A DNA stretch of 64,000 bases from Persicobacter sp. CCB-QB2. GTDB lineage: Bacteria > Bacteroidota > Bacteroidia > Cytophagales > Cyclobacteriaceae. Numbering within the stretch: position 1 is the stretch's first letter; the number at the start of each line of letters is the position of its first letter. The position numbers and the translations under genes are program-made. The stretch covers positions 3,100,001 to 3,164,000 of the forward strand of contig NZ_LBGV01000001.1 of NCBI RefSeq assembly GCF_001274635.1, in the 5' to 3' direction. Positions 34,524-45,043 of this stretch are shown one piece after another. The notes beneath the pieces are model-generated. The model did no database searches. It had not been told where the DNA came from and was given only the letters and a program-made list of their open reading frames with translations.

Positions 34524-35102
34524 ATGAAATTAAGATATTACTTTTTTAGCATTTGCCTGCTGATAGGCGCTCAAGCCTGCAATGATCAAAGCTATTACCC
34601 AAAACCAACGGCCCTCTACCGTATCCCGCTGCCCGAACATGCATATATTTCCGCACCGGACAGCATGCCCTATGATTTTGAAATGTCTAAATATGCCGTG
34701 ATTAAACCTGACACCTCCTGGATAGCGGAGGAGCATTGGATTCATGTGTTTTACCCGGAATTTGTGGCCGATATACAACTGACCTATAAGGCGATCGACT
34801 CTCAGGAAAAGCTAGAAGAATTCGTTAATGAAAGCTATCGGCTTACCCATAAACAACAAATAAAGGCCACTGCCATTGACGAAGGTACCTTCACCAGTGC
34901 GAATGGTCATTTAGTAAGTGTGGCGGCCATTGAGGGAGAAGTACCTACTCAATTTCAGTTTTTCACTACTGACAGCAGTAAGCACTTTCTCCGCGGGGCA
35001 TTATATTTCAGAACAGCTACGGCCAATGATAGCCTCGCCCCGGTGATCCAGTATGTAACGGATGATATCTTCCATATGATGAACACACTGGAGTGGAAAT
35101 AA
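34524..35102 (+). CDS. gldD: Gliding motility lipoprotein GldD
   Basis: 192 residues with a lipoprotein signal (LLIGAQACND). The mature start YYPKPTALYRIPLPEHAY and the core ADIQLTYKAI match GldD. It is required for gliding. It follows gldE by 23 bp, so the two are probably co-transcribed, and recG follows by 25 bp. Confidence 0.9.
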   Translation: MKLRYYFFSICLLIGAQACNDQSYYPKPTALYRIPLPEHAYISAPDSMPYDFEMSKYAVIKPDTSWIAEEHWIHVFYPEFVADIQLTYKAIDSQEKLEEFVNESYRLTHKQQIKATAIDEGTFTSANGHLVSVAAIEGEVPTQFQFFTTDSSKHFLRGALYFRTATANDSLAPVIQYVTDDIFHMMNTLEWK

Positions 35103-35127
35103 AGACTTTTTTATAGCTGGGAAGGGA

Positions 35128-37226
35128 ATGGTTGAGAATTTTTTCAATACAAAAATTGAATTTCTTAAAGGGGTCGGCCCAAAAAAGGCGGAAATTCTTA
35201 AGAAAGAACTGAATATTCACACAGTTGGAGATCTCATCCAGCATTACCCCTTCCGGCATGAGGATCGCTCTCAGTACCATCAGCTGGATCAAATTCAGTC
35301 CGACATGCCCTACATTCAGGTCAGAGGCTGGATCAGAAAGGTTGAAACTATTGGCGAAAAACAAAAGCAACGATTGGTGGCCACATTCTCCGATGAGCAC
35401 GGAAGCATTGAGCTGGTGTGGTTCAAAGGAGCCAAATGGATTGAAAAACAACTGACTGTTGGGCAAGAGTTACTGGTTTTTGGGAAACCTCAATTATATG
35501 GGGCAAAGTTCAGCATTGCCCATCCGGAAATTGAGCTGGTGACCGAAACACACCAGCCCAGCGGGGGGGGCTCCAACCTATTTATCACACTACAGAGGTG
35601 ATGAAAAGACGCTTCCTGGACAGCAAGGCACTTTCAAAACTCATGAAAACTGCTGTCAACCAGTCTCTGGAACACGTCAATGAAAGTCTTCCGGACTATC
35701 TGATGGAGCATTTTAAGCTGATTGACAAAAGAACAGCGCTCTGGCATATTCATTTTCCGCCTACCATAGAGGCCCTTCAGAAGGCAAAGTTCCGATTAAA
35801 AAAGGAGGAACTTTTCTTTCTACAATTACAGTTACTCAAACTAAAAATTGCCCGCACAGACAAATTCAAGGGAATGGTGCTGAAAAGAACCAATTTGCTA
35901 AATACTTTTTACCAGCAACACCTGCCCTTTGATTTAACCGGCGCTCAGAAAAGAGTGATCAAGGAAATACATGCCGACATGGCTTCGGGCGAACAAATGA
36001 ACCGGCTGGTACAGGGAGATGTCGGCTCCGGGAAAACCATTGTTGCCTTTATCTCCATGTTGATCGCCGTTGCCAGCGGAACCCAGTCTGCCTTAATGGC
36101 CCCTACGGAAATTCTTGCCACTCAACACTATGAGGGACTGAAACCCTTTGCTGATATGATGGGGGTGACCATTGAATTACTCACCGGCTCCACCCGTAAA
36201 GCCAAAAGAAGGATCATTGATGAAACCCTTCGGTCCGGCGAACTCAAAATAATCGTAGGTACGCATGCTCTTTTGGAAGATACCGTTCAATTCAAATTAT
36301 TGGGACTGGCTATTGTGGACGAGCAACACCGTTTTGGAGTAGCCCAAAGAGCTAAATTATGGAATAAAAACGCAGGAATTTACCCTCATATTCTGGTGAT
36401 GACCGCCACGCCCATTCCGCGTACACTTGCGATGACACTATATGGTGACCTGGATGTTTCGGTGATTGATGAACTTCCCGCCGGAAGGAAACCCATACAG
36501 ACTTTTCATATGAATGACAGCGGGCGCCTTCGGGTCAATGGGTTCATTAAAAAGGAAATTGAAAAGGGACGACAAGTTTATATCGTATATCCGCTGATAG
36601 AAGAATCGGAAACATTAGATATCAAAGATCTACAGGACGGATATGAAAGCATTTGCAGGGCATTTCCCGAAAACCACATCAGTATTGTCCACGGCCGCAT
36701 GAAACCGGAAGACAAAGAATTTGAAATGCAGCGGTTTATCAAAAATGAAACCCAAATCATGGTCGCCACCACGGTAATTGAGGTAGGGGTGAATGTGCCT
36801 AACGCTTCGGTAATGATCATTGAAAATGCAGAACGATTTGGGTTGGCGCAGCTGCACCAGCTCAGAGGAAGGGTAGGCCGGGGCGCAGAGCAATCTTATT
36901 GTATTTTAATGAGTAAGGAAAAACTAAGCAAAGAGGGAAAAGTCAGAATGGAAACTATGGTACGGACCAATAATGGATTTGAAATTGCAGATGTTGACCT
37001 TAAACTCAGAGGCCCGGGAGATATCAGTGGAACACAGCAAAGTGGGGTATTAGACCTGTTAATAGCGGATTTAGCAACAGATGGCGCCCTTCTACAGGCG
37101 GCAAGAGATGCTGCAAAAAGAATACTGGAAAGGGACCCTGAATTAGCCCATCCCAAGAACCAACCCATTCTTCGTCACATTAATTCCCTAAAGAAGACAA
37201 CTACCAATTGGGGTAGAATAAGTTAA
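35128..37226 (+). pseudogene. recG: ATP-dependent DNA helicase RecG, frameshifted at a G8 run
   Basis: The wedge/OB domain reads from 35128 to the G8 run at 35563-35570, then shifts to a stop at 35601. The helicase part continues in another frame to 37226. One extra G gives SGGGLQPIYHTTEVMKRR and a 699-residue protein, the normal RecG size. Motifs in the second part: LVQGDVGSGKT (Walker A), VDEQHRFGV (DEQH box), MTATPIPRTL, LRGRVGRG. RecG regresses stalled forks. In so conserved a gene a sequencing or slippage indel is more likely than true loss. Confidence 0.88.
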
Positions 37227-37358
37227 AAATCATTTTGAGATATCTTATTATTATTAAAATTATTGACTTTCTCCTCAATTAATTGTACTGAAAAACTAAT
37301 TCTTAATTAATCATACAGATTTGCCTGAAACGTACCTTTGTATTGGAGGAAAATCAAT

Positions 37359-37649
37359 ATGAAAAAATTCGTTTCAGAAGCTTATAATGCCTTCCCACTA
37401 AAAGCATTAACGGTTATCAGCTGCATGTTGATGCTCGTTATTCTTGCGCTTTCTCTTTTCGAATATCAATTAAGCTCCTATTTTTTTCTTGGGTCTCAGA
37501 TCGGGCTGTTCATTACCTGGATAATTTCTATGGCCTATATCTATTTATTTAATAAAGAAAAGAGAACCATTTGGATGGTTTTCATGATCCTCCTTCCTTT
37601 TATCACACCCATTGCCTATTTGTTAAGAGGCTCCATAAAATCCCGTTAA
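37359..37649 (+). CDS. Small membrane protein, about three helices
   Basis: 96 residues from the ATG at 37359, preceded by GGAGGA, a Shine-Dalgarno-like stretch that is uncommon here. Hydrophobic segments at about 15-35, 43-63 and 72-90. The last part (KRTIWMVFMILLPFITPIAYLLRG) resembles the PLDc_N-type small membrane domain, but this is weak. Its stop overlaps by 4 bp the stop of the convergent oxygenase gene. Confidence 0.6.
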   Translation: MKKFVSEAYNAFPLKALTVISCMLMLVILALSLFEYQLSSYFFLGSQIGLFITWIISMAYIYLFNKEKRTIWMVFMILLPFITPIAYLLRGSIKSR

Positions 37650-38908
37650 TCCAATTGCCATTTGGGTTTTCGGCCTGAAAGAGTCAGTTTCCATTTATCC
37701 CAAAAACGAAGGGATCTTCTTTCATACCAGCCTCCAGGATGCGGAGCGACATACCGATGCTTCAGCGAAGGAGAGAGGTAAAAAGCAATTTCCGAGGAGC
37801 CATTATAATAATGCATTGCAGCCTGTAAAAAGCTATTATTAAAAATTTCCACCAGCCTTCTCATCTTCGCTGGCCTGTCCAGGAGTTCATCATATGCCCC
37901 CACAAAGTGGCGAAAAAGCAGGCTCACTTTTTTTTCCAGGTGATGAGGTTCCACCTGCAGGTTGATGGCCTTAGACAGTTCTTTTCCTATAAAAAACTCA
38001 ATTAAAATTGCGGGCACATCATCGAGAATATTTCCTGGAATCACATATTCAAAAAACTCAATCAGGGATTTGGTCAGGACTTCACCTGCTTTGGAGGCTA
38101 ATCGCTGATCCTGCAAAATAGACATCCCGGTGCGTTTTCCCTCCTGATAAGTATGTGGGATCAATTCAGGCTGCACGCCCATCAAATGCCCCACTACTTT
38201 CCATACATGCAGATAGGCCTCCACTTCCTCATCTTTTAGCGCAATACCCAATTGCTCCAAACCCATCAGTGGAAAAACGGAAAAAGACAAAAGCGTGCCC
38301 AGCATATCCTCCTGATTAATGGGCATTCCAAAATGATCTACCTCCCATCCTGCAGGATCTTTCAGGATTCTCGCACGGACCACCGCATGCATTAATCGTA
38401 CTTTTTGTATGGATCGAATCCCCTTACCCTTTTTCCCTAAACCACCATCGGCCATGATGTCCAGTACAAACTGAGAGGTCTCCATTAACCTCCTGACAAA
38501 AGGCTGCAGATTCTTTTGCTGCATTTCAAACTGCCCGGTGCGGTGCAACACTTCCGCTCCCAGACCGCAGGCGTAAGTGGCCGGAAGGGATTTCAACAAC
38601 AATAACATGGAAATCAATGTCCCGTGCTGCTGAAAAAAGCGCTCCCCTTTGGCGATTAATTGAGGATCAGCGAAATCGGGCAGGGAAGAGGTATGGGCAA
38701 AGTAGGTTTTTAAATAATCAGGAATCTGATCCTCAGGAAAATGCTTATTCGATTTAAGTTGATCAAAGAGGGCATTGACTTTGGCAATCTGAGCATAACC
38801 TCCCTCCACTATGGGGGCTATGGCCTCATCAGCTAAAGGGTCGGCCAGCAAGCGTAAAGCCTTCCAATCTATATTTTTGGGCTTAGGGTTTTGTGTCAAT
38901 TCAGGCAT
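37646..38908 (-). CDS. MpaB/Lcp-like oxygenase (DUF2236 family)
   Basis: 420 residues, mainly helical. The family core is visible: KVRLMHAVVRARIL, with the haem-site-adjacent Arg/Lys/His, and WEVDHFGMPINQEDMLGTLLSFS. Latex-clearing protein and MpaB are relatives that bind haem b and cleave carbon-carbon bonds with oxygen. No signal peptide was seen. The substrate is unknown. Confidence 0.8.
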   Translation of the reverse strand: MPELTQNPKPKNIDWKALRLLADPLADEAIAPIVEGGYAQIAKVNALFDQLKSNKHFPEDQIPDYLKTYFAHTSSLPDFADPQLIAKGERFFQQHGTLISMLLLLKSLPATYACGLGAEVLHRTGQFEMQQKNLQPFVRRLMETSQFVLDIMADGGLGKKGKGIRSIQKVRLMHAVVRARILKDPAGWEVDHFGMPINQEDMLGTLLSFSVFPLMGLEQLGIALKDEEVEAYLHVWKVVGHLMGVQPELIPHTYQEGKRTGMSILQDQRLASKAGEVLTKSLIEFFEYVIPGNILDDVPAILIEFFIGKELSKAINLQVEPHHLEKKVSLLFRHFVGAYDELLDRPAKMRRLVEIFNNSFLQAAMHYYNGSSEIAFYLSPSLKHRYVAPHPGGWYERRSLRFWDKWKLTLSGRKPKWQLD

Positions 38909-38983
38909 CTGTCAGGTTTTAGTTTTGAAACATCCCTGAAGATAATATTTTATATGATATCTAACTGATTTTTAAGCGCCTGT

Positions 38984-39207
38984 TTAACCCGGATTATTCA
39001 TGCTTCAATCATCGTTTAGCTGCAAGGCGGGAAAAATGAAGGAATAGTTTTCTATTTCGATTTTTTTCCAACGAAGCAGATGAATGAGGAGAAAGCAAGC
39101 TTGCCCAAATTTGGGCTATTAAAAAATCAGCCCACACGGATGTCCTACACTGATAATTAGCTAGTTAAAACAAGTTCCTAAATCTAGCGGTGAATAATTC
39201 GGGTTAA
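38984..39207 (+). repeat. TTAA-bounded dispersed element, copy 9 (near-consensus)
   Basis: 224 bp, TTAACCCGGATTATTCATGC to GGTGAATAATTCGGGTTAA. It lies in the tandem minus-strand gap upstream of the oxygenase gene. Confidence 0.95.
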
Positions 39208-39458
39208 ACCCAATATTTGCCCTCTAAAATGGAAATAGCAGAAACCGCAATCGAATATTTGGGAAAAAATGCGTGACTATCATCTGAAAATGATCCACAA
39301 CCCCATGACCGCTTTAAATAATCTGAAATCACCCCCAGTTAGGCTACTTTTAAAGGCGCTCTAAAATGAAGAATTTCATCTTATTTCAGGAAACTTCCCT
39401 TCCTTAAACTAACCAAGAAGATAAAAAAGAAAGAGATTTACCTTTGCCCGAGGGTAAG
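39208..39458. other. Intergenic remainder between copy 9 and the aldo/keto reductase
   Basis: AT-rich. A TACCTTTG box near 39439 points rightward, although no plus-strand gene follows; it may be fortuitous. No terminator for the aldo/keto reductase was seen. Confidence 0.35.
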
Positions 39459-40442
39459 CTAGTTCCAGGATAAACTTTTTCGCTTACCCCAATAATCCTC
39501 CGAACCCATCGCCATGGCGCGCAGTAAATCCATATCCTCCTGATCCAGCCGAACCGAATTCGCCAATACATTAGATTCAAGATGCGCCACCGTACTCGCG
39601 CCACTCAACACCACATCGGCCCAGTCCTGATGCAAAACAAAGGCCAGGGCAATGGCGTCCATTCCCACCTGATGTTTCCAAGCCATTTGCTTAAGATCGC
39701 TGACAAAAGGCTCCTCCTGATTTCGGGAAGTCAAGCGCCCATTGGCCACCGCCTCTTTTATGATGACTCCCATTCCTGCTTCATGAGCCGTCTGAAGCAT
39801 GCGCTCTGCAGAGGTTTCCAATACATTATAAGTGGCCTGCACGGCATCAAACAACCTTTGCCCGTCTATGAAAATATTCATGGCTTCCTCCAAAACTTCT
39901 GCTTGTTGTGCTCCACTCAGAGAAAGACCAATCCGAATACCCATTTGCTCCTTTAATTCCTGAAGTGCATGATGCACGGCTGAATTGGTCAGGATGCCAC
40001 TTTCCAAAGTAGCAGAGTGTACCTGATATAAATCTATATGGCTTCCCAAATGCTGCTCACTTTCCAGCCATTGTTGCTGAAATCGACCAAGGGAATGATC
40101 CTTCACCTCATGTACCTCCGCCTCAATTTCCCAATCCGCCACATAATAATAACCCCATTTGGAACCTACGCTAATTTCCTTCGGATTGAACGTCTTTAGC
40201 CAATTCCCCATGAATTGTTCCCCAAGCCCATAACTTCTGGCAGTATCAAAGTAGCGGATTCCGGCAGCATAAGCCGCCTCCAGCACCTGATGGGTACGGG
40301 CTTCCATTTCTGCCTGATCATAATTCCGCTGCAAATCTTCTGCATGGCCTAAATTAATATAGGCCGGACGCCCCAAAGCCGCGGTACCAATCCCCAAGCG
40401 GCTGACTTTTATGCCCGTTTTCCCTAAATCTCTTAATTCCAT
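39459..40442 (-). CDS. Aldo/keto reductase
   Basis: 327 residues. MELRDLGKTGIKVSRLGIGTAALG opens the (beta/alpha)8 barrel. The catalytic tetrad includes Asp and Tyr in RYFDTARSYGLGE, Lys in VGSKWGYY and His in YQVHSATLE. The C-terminal part (VLSGASTVAHLESN) binds the NADP phosphate. It follows the lipoprotein gene with no gap, so the two are co-transcribed. It may reduce sugars or reactive carbonyls. Confidence 0.9.
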   Translation of the reverse strand: MELRDLGKTGIKVSRLGIGTAALGRPAYINLGHAEDLQRNYDQAEMEARTHQVLEAAYAAGIRYFDTARSYGLGEQFMGNWLKTFNPKEISVGSKWGYYYVADWEIEAEVHEVKDHSLGRFQQQWLESEQHLGSHIDLYQVHSATLESGILTNSAVHHALQELKEQMGIRIGLSLSGAQQAEVLEEAMNIFIDGQRLFDAVQATYNVLETSAERMLQTAHEAGMGVIIKEAVANGRLTSRNQEEPFVSDLKQMAWKHQVGMDAIALAFVLHQDWADVVLSGASTVAHLESNVLANSVRLDQEDMDLLRAMAMGSEDYWGKRKSLSWN

Positions 40443-40994
40443 TTACCAAAGAGGTTTAATTTCTACCGTATAAGTTACCGTATCCTGCATGACGACTTTC
40501 GTCAGCCCATGGACTTCATAGGAAATTAACTGGTCGTCCTTCCATTTCAGGCTGATTTTTCGATTGGCTTTGTGCACCAGCGTTTCCCCTCTAAGATAGG
40601 CCACTAAACTGTTCATACCATCCCGATCCTTGACCTCCAGGGAAATCACACTGGCTTTAGTATCTTCAGTGAGCAGCTCATAACGAAGGCTTTGGCCCAA
40701 TGAGTCTACCTTATAAAGCCCCTCCAAAACAGGTTTATTTAAATCAATATCATCCAGTAATTTGAACTGGTTTTCCCAATTCACTGATGGCCCTTCTATT
40801 TTCACCTTTTCTACTTTTTGACCAATGGCCACATACTGTTCAACCGCAGGCTGCAACTTTTCCAAATGATTTTTCAGCCTGTTTTCCACAGTTTTCACAT
40901 CAAAATAAGCAGGGCTTTCTTCTTTCTTCGGATCCATATTACAAGAAGAAAGCAGTACCGCTAAGGCAAAAGCGATTGATAAGGAAAGTCTCAT
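40443..40994 (-). CDS. Hypothetical lipoprotein
   Basis: 183 residues from the ATG at 40992-40994, which gives a standard lipobox (ALAVLLSSC); the frame is open upstream to 41069 but that start would bury the signal. The body is charged, with a C-terminal half of alternating strands (VISLEVKDRDGMNSLVAYL, ISLKWKDDQLISYEVHG). I do not recognise a family. It abuts the aldo/keto reductase. Confidence 0.65.
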   Translation of the reverse strand: MRLSLSIAFALAVLLSSCNMDPKKEESPAYFDVKTVENRLKNHLEKLQPAVEQYVAIGQKVEKVKIEGPSVNWENQFKLLDDIDLNKPVLEGLYKVDSLGQSLRYELLTEDTKASVISLEVKDRDGMNSLVAYLRGETLVHKANRKISLKWKDDQLISYEVHGLTKVVMQDTVTYTVEIKPLW

Positions 40995-41073
40995 TGAGTT
41001 TGTTTTAATGAAGGGGCAATAAATAAAAAAATCAATCCAAATAAAAATCCGGTAACTCACCGGATTCAATGAA

Positions 41074-41265
41074 TTAAACCGAATTATGCAAGCTTACATC
41101 CTCGGTTAGCTGTAAGGCGGAAAAAATGAAGGAATTTTTCCTATTTCGACCTTTTTCCAACGAAACGGATGAACGAGGAGCAAGCAAGCTCACCCAAATT
41201 TGAACTATTTTTAAATCAGAAATAACGTTTTCAACACACTGAAAATAAACACCCTGAACAAGATA
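41074..41265 (+). repeat. TTAA-bounded dispersed element, copy 10 (right end lost)
   Basis: Starts TTAAACCGAATTATGCAAGC; the core is intact through AAGCTCACCCAAATTTGAAC, then similarity fades. No right inverted repeat was found before the GAF-protein gene. Confidence 0.8.
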
Positions 41266-41292
41266 ATGGAATCTGGGGGTACAGCACTCGGC

Positions 41293-43209
41293 TTATGCTT
41301 TCAAACCACTGGCTGTAGTGGATTTCCTTCTGATCCAAATCCACACTTCTCCTTTCCATTCCAAATGACCTCTTTCTTCCCAAAAGCCGTCCTCTTCGAA
41401 CAAACAAGGCGTTTCAGACTGAAGTGTTTGCTGATCTCTGCTCTGGAACTCTGCTAAAAGACGGCTATCCTTCACCAGCTGCATATCCTGTCGGCCCAAT
41501 ACTTCTTCTACCTCATGGTAACCAAGGTGCTCTGCGAACAACTTGCTGAGCATTTCATATTGTCCATTCACTTTCTTCACCGCCCAGGATTGGTCACCTC
41601 CGGACAATTTAGTCAGAATCATTTCATTGAATTCCAGTTTATCCTGAATCTGCTTGGTCGATGTTTTTTGCTCCTGTTGTAAACGGCTCATTTGTTCATG
41701 GGTCGCCTGCATCTCTTCCATATTCTGACGCAATTCCTCTTCCTGCGCCCTCATCTGTTCGGCCTGCTCCTGCGTTTCTCTCAATAATTTGGAGGTTTGC
41801 TCATTGGTTCGCGCATTATAGATGGTCATGGCAATAGACTGGGCCGCCTCCTCTAAGAAATCTAATTGATGCTGATCAAAGGAGTGAAAAGAAGCCAGCT
41901 CCAGAATTCCTTCTACCTGATCATTATTCTTCAGGGGTAATACCAACAAAGCACGCGGACGGGCATCCCCCAAACCGGAGGTAATTCGAATAAAATCTTC
42001 CGGAATCTCAGTCATATAAACCGTTTTCTGTTCCAAAAACACCTGCCCTACAAGCCCCTCACCGATTTTGATCTGTCCCTGCTCATACTTTTTCCTACTG
42101 AAAGCATAGGTGGCCGTTTGGTCTAAATAGCCCTCCCCTCCAACTTCCTGATATACATAAAAAGTGCCTTGAACAGCACCCAAATAACTTACTAATTGCG
42201 GAAGCAACTGATCTCCTAAATGAGCCAGATTATCAAAGTCATTCCGAATTATATTCGTTAAAGCCGCCAGGCCCTCAATCTTCCAAAGACGTTGTTTCTC
42301 TTCCACCGCCACTGACTTCAATTGCTGGCGCATATGAATCAGGGAATTCCCCAAAAGATCATCCTTCCCCTGCGCTGTATAATCTTCCTCCAGATTACCT
42401 TCTCCTACCTGATTGGCAAAATTAGAAGCTGCCTTCAGGTTGTCACCCACTTTGGATAAGGACCGGCTCAGGCCTTTAAAATCTTTAAGACTGGTTACGA
42501 TATATTTTTCAGGAAGCTTCCCCTCGGCCATAAAATCCAGAAGATGACTAAAATTACTGATCGGTTTCTTCACAATTCGGATGGTATATACCACAAATCC
42601 CAGAATCTGAAGAAATATAAAAGCTAAAAAGAACAGGTAGGAAAGGGTGAGATCTGCTATTTCCTCATTAGTCCCCGCAATATGGTCAGCCAGCATTTTG
42701 TCCAACTCTTTTTCCAATGCCATCAGCTGTCGCTTTACCATTTGCCCCTCCTGAATCACGGCCAGATCAAGGCTGTTTTGCTTAAAATGAATTAGAAAAA
42801 GATCAATCTGTTCAATCAGTAGCGCTACTCTTTTATTAATATTGGCATCTTCCGTGTTATTAAAAGCTAATTGAGTCGAAGTCAAAGCGACATTATAATC
42901 CGTAAACGCCTGAATAACCCGATCATTGACCACATTATCGGCAGAATGTTGTAAGACCGAAAATACCAATAAGTCTCCGATCGCACTTTCCATATCCGCC
43001 ACTGCAAACCTCAAGGGGGTTAAGCCCTTTTCTTCAACATCTCTTCGGGCCGCAATTTTATCTTTGAGAGAAAATAATTTGACTGAGGGGAGCAAACTAA
43101 TAAGCACAACGATCCCGAAAAAAATCAAATAGCGTTCAGCTAATGATTTCTCCTTAGAAAGCAAAAGATTCATAATGGGTATTTTTGAACTAAAAAACCC
43201 AAATTTCAT
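41293..43209 (-). CDS. Membrane HAMP-GAF-coiled-coil sensor without kinase
   Basis: 638 residues (or 626 from the ATG at 43171-43173). Two membrane helices (about 30-48 and 190-212) enclose a helical sensor domain, then HAMP (about 213-305), GAF (about 315-465, IKIGEGLVGQVFLEQKTVYM, RITSGLGDARPR), a coiled coil (MRAQEEELRQNMEEMQATHE) and a degenerate PAS-like end. No transmitter domain is present. The GAF and coiled-coil segments closely parallel the protein at 16292-18094. Confidence 0.78.
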   Translation of the reverse strand: MKFGFFSSKIPIMNLLLSKEKSLAERYLIFFGIVVLISLLPSVKLFSLKDKIAARRDVEEKGLTPLRFAVADMESAIGDLLVFSVLQHSADNVVNDRVIQAFTDYNVALTSTQLAFNNTEDANINKRVALLIEQIDLFLIHFKQNSLDLAVIQEGQMVKRQLMALEKELDKMLADHIAGTNEEIADLTLSYLFFLAFIFLQILGFVVYTIRIVKKPISNFSHLLDFMAEGKLPEKYIVTSLKDFKGLSRSLSKVGDNLKAASNFANQVGEGNLEEDYTAQGKDDLLGNSLIHMRQQLKSVAVEEKQRLWKIEGLAALTNIIRNDFDNLAHLGDQLLPQLVSYLGAVQGTFYVYQEVGGEGYLDQTATYAFSRKKYEQGQIKIGEGLVGQVFLEQKTVYMTEIPEDFIRITSGLGDARPRALLVLPLKNNDQVEGILELASFHSFDQHQLDFLEEAAQSIAMTIYNARTNEQTSKLLRETQEQAEQMRAQEEELRQNMEEMQATHEQMSRLQQEQKTSTKQIQDKLEFNEMILTKLSGGDQSWAVKKVNGQYEMLSKLFAEHLGYHEVEEVLGRQDMQLVKDSRLLAEFQSRDQQTLQSETPCLFEEDGFWEERGHLEWKGEVWIWIRRKSTTASGLKA

Positions 43210-43210
43210 A

Positions 43211-43245
43211 AAAAAAGCCTAATCAATCTAATGATCAGGCTTTTA
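43211..43245 (-). terminator. Terminator of gpmI
   Basis: Minus-strand stem AAAGCCTGATCAT / ATTGATTAGGCTTT (one mismatch) followed by T residues. It lies between gpmI and the GAF-protein start. Confidence 0.75.
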
Positions 43246-43277
43246 AATTTTTTCTTTATTTTATTTTAGGATAATTC

Positions 43278-44801
43278 TTAGACTAAACAATCCCCTGTCA
43301 TATCTGCGGGCTGCTCAATGCCCATCAATTTCAAAATGGTTGGTGCCACATCACCCAACTTACCATCTTTCACAGGACCGTTGAATTCCTTATCGATAAT
43401 GACACAAGGAACCGGGTTAGTGGTGTGAGCAGTGTTAGGCGTACCATCATTATTCACCATGAAGTCAGAATTACCGTGATCCGCTAACAATACAATAGAA
43501 TAATCATGCGCTAATGCTTCGTTCACTACAGCTTCAGCACACTTATCTACTGTTTCGGCTGCTTTCACTGCTGCTTCAAATACACCGGTATGACCTACCA
43601 TATCCGTGTTCGCAAAGTTCAAACATACGAAATCAGGCCATTCGTTCTGAATCTCAGGGATAATGGCATCACGGATATCTTCCGCAGACATTTCCGGCTT
43701 CAAATCGTAAGTGGCCACCTTTGGAGATGGGCAAAGCAAACGCTTCTCCCCTTCAAATTCAGCCTCACGACCACCAGAGAAGAAGAAGGTTACGTGTGGG
43801 TATTTCTCCGTCTCGGCAATACGGATTTGCTTACGACCCGCCTTCTCAATTACCTCGCCAATCGTGTTGGTCAGGTTATCTTTATCGAAAATTACAGATA
43901 CGTTCTTGAAAGTAGCATCGTAATTCGTCAACGTCACATACTTCAGTTTCAAAGGCGTCATATCCTGCTCAGGGAATGCTTCCTGCGTCAATGCCTTAGA
44001 AATCTCACGACCACGGTCCGTACGGTAGTTGAAGCAGATCACTACATCATCCTCTTCAATTTTCGCGATTGGGTTACCCGCAGCATCTGTATTTACGATT
44101 GGCTTGATGAACTCATCCGTTACATCCGCATCGTAAGAAGCCTGAATCGCCGCAGGTACGTCGGTAGTTTTTTCACCAACCGCATTTACCATTACATCAT
44201 AAGCCAATTTCACGCGCTCCCAACGGTTATCACGGTCCATGGCAAAGTAACGACCTACTACTGAAGCCAACTGACCGGTAGTCTCCGCCATATGAGCAGT
44301 CAAGTTCTCCAAATGACCTTTTCCTGACTTAGGATCACAGTCACGACCATCCGTAAAAGCATGAACGAAAACATTTTCTTTCAAGCCTTTTTCTGCCGTG
44401 ATCGACAACAAGCCTTTCAGGTGGTTGATGTGAGAGTGAACCCCTCCATCAGAAACCAAACCAATGTAGTGAACTTTCTTGTTGTTCTCCTTGGCATAGT
44501 TCAACGCTTCTACCAACACCTCATTGTTATCCAATGTGTGCTCTTCGATAGATTTGTTAATCTTTACCAAATCCTGATACACAATACGGCCTGCCCCAAG
44601 GTTCATGTGACCAACCTCAGAGTTACCCATTTGGCCCTCAGGAAGACCTACCAACAAACCGGATGCTTCCAGTTTGGAGTGGGAGTACTTACCGTAAAGA
44701 GAATCTACAAATGGAGTTTGTGCTTTGTCGATCGCTGATACCTCTGGATTTGGAGCAATTCCCCATCCGTCAAGGATCATAAGGATAACTTTCTTATTCA
44801 T
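43278..44801 (-). CDS. gpmI: 2,3-bisphosphoglycerate-independent phosphoglycerate mutase
   Basis: 507 residues, the usual length. MILDGWGIAPNPE holds the first metal-binding aspartate, GQMGNSEVGHMNLGAGR the catalytic serine, and LLADHGNSDFM the second metal cluster; TNPVPCVII is also typical. It interconverts 3- and 2-phosphoglycerate with two Mn ions in glycolysis. Confidence 0.97.
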   Translation of the reverse strand: MNKKVILMILDGWGIAPNPEVSAIDKAQTPFVDSLYGKYSHSKLEASGLLVGLPEGQMGNSEVGHMNLGAGRIVYQDLVKINKSIEEHTLDNNEVLVEALNYAKENNKKVHYIGLVSDGGVHSHINHLKGLLSITAEKGLKENVFVHAFTDGRDCDPKSGKGHLENLTAHMAETTGQLASVVGRYFAMDRDNRWERVKLAYDVMVNAVGEKTTDVPAAIQASYDADVTDEFIKPIVNTDAAGNPIAKIEEDDVVICFNYRTDRGREISKALTQEAFPEQDMTPLKLKYVTLTNYDATFKNVSVIFDKDNLTNTIGEVIEKAGRKQIRIAETEKYPHVTFFFSGGREAEFEGEKRLLCPSPKVATYDLKPEMSAEDIRDAIIPEIQNEWPDFVCLNFANTDMVGHTGVFEAAVKAAETVDKCAEAVVNEALAHDYSIVLLADHGNSDFMVNNDGTPNTAHTTNPVPCVIIDKEFNGPVKDGKLGDVAPTILKLMGIEQPADMTGDCLV

Positions 44802-45043
44802 GACAATTCTTTATTGTGAAATTAGATTTTTTCAACTGTTGGCAGTTTGCTGACGTTTTTCCCAAGGAATTTCACCAGCAAAATGTGATACAAAAATAAC
44901 AGAATGCATTGGGGCGCAAGATGATCTAAATCATTATAATAATCAATTAAAGGTAAATTTAAAGCCCAAGGATCAGGATTAACAATAGAATTATTATATT
45001 GTAACTTCTTTGCTAAATATTGAATTTTCCATTCAACCAGCAT

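Noticed and set aside
43590-44264. 224-codon plus-strand ORF
   Set aside because: It lies fully antisense to gpmI and has no protein-like composition.
44822-45043. 73-codon minus-strand ORF between gpmI and the DUF4783 gene
   Set aside because: It abuts the divergent ATG, lies in AT-rich promoter DNA and has no recognisable protein features.
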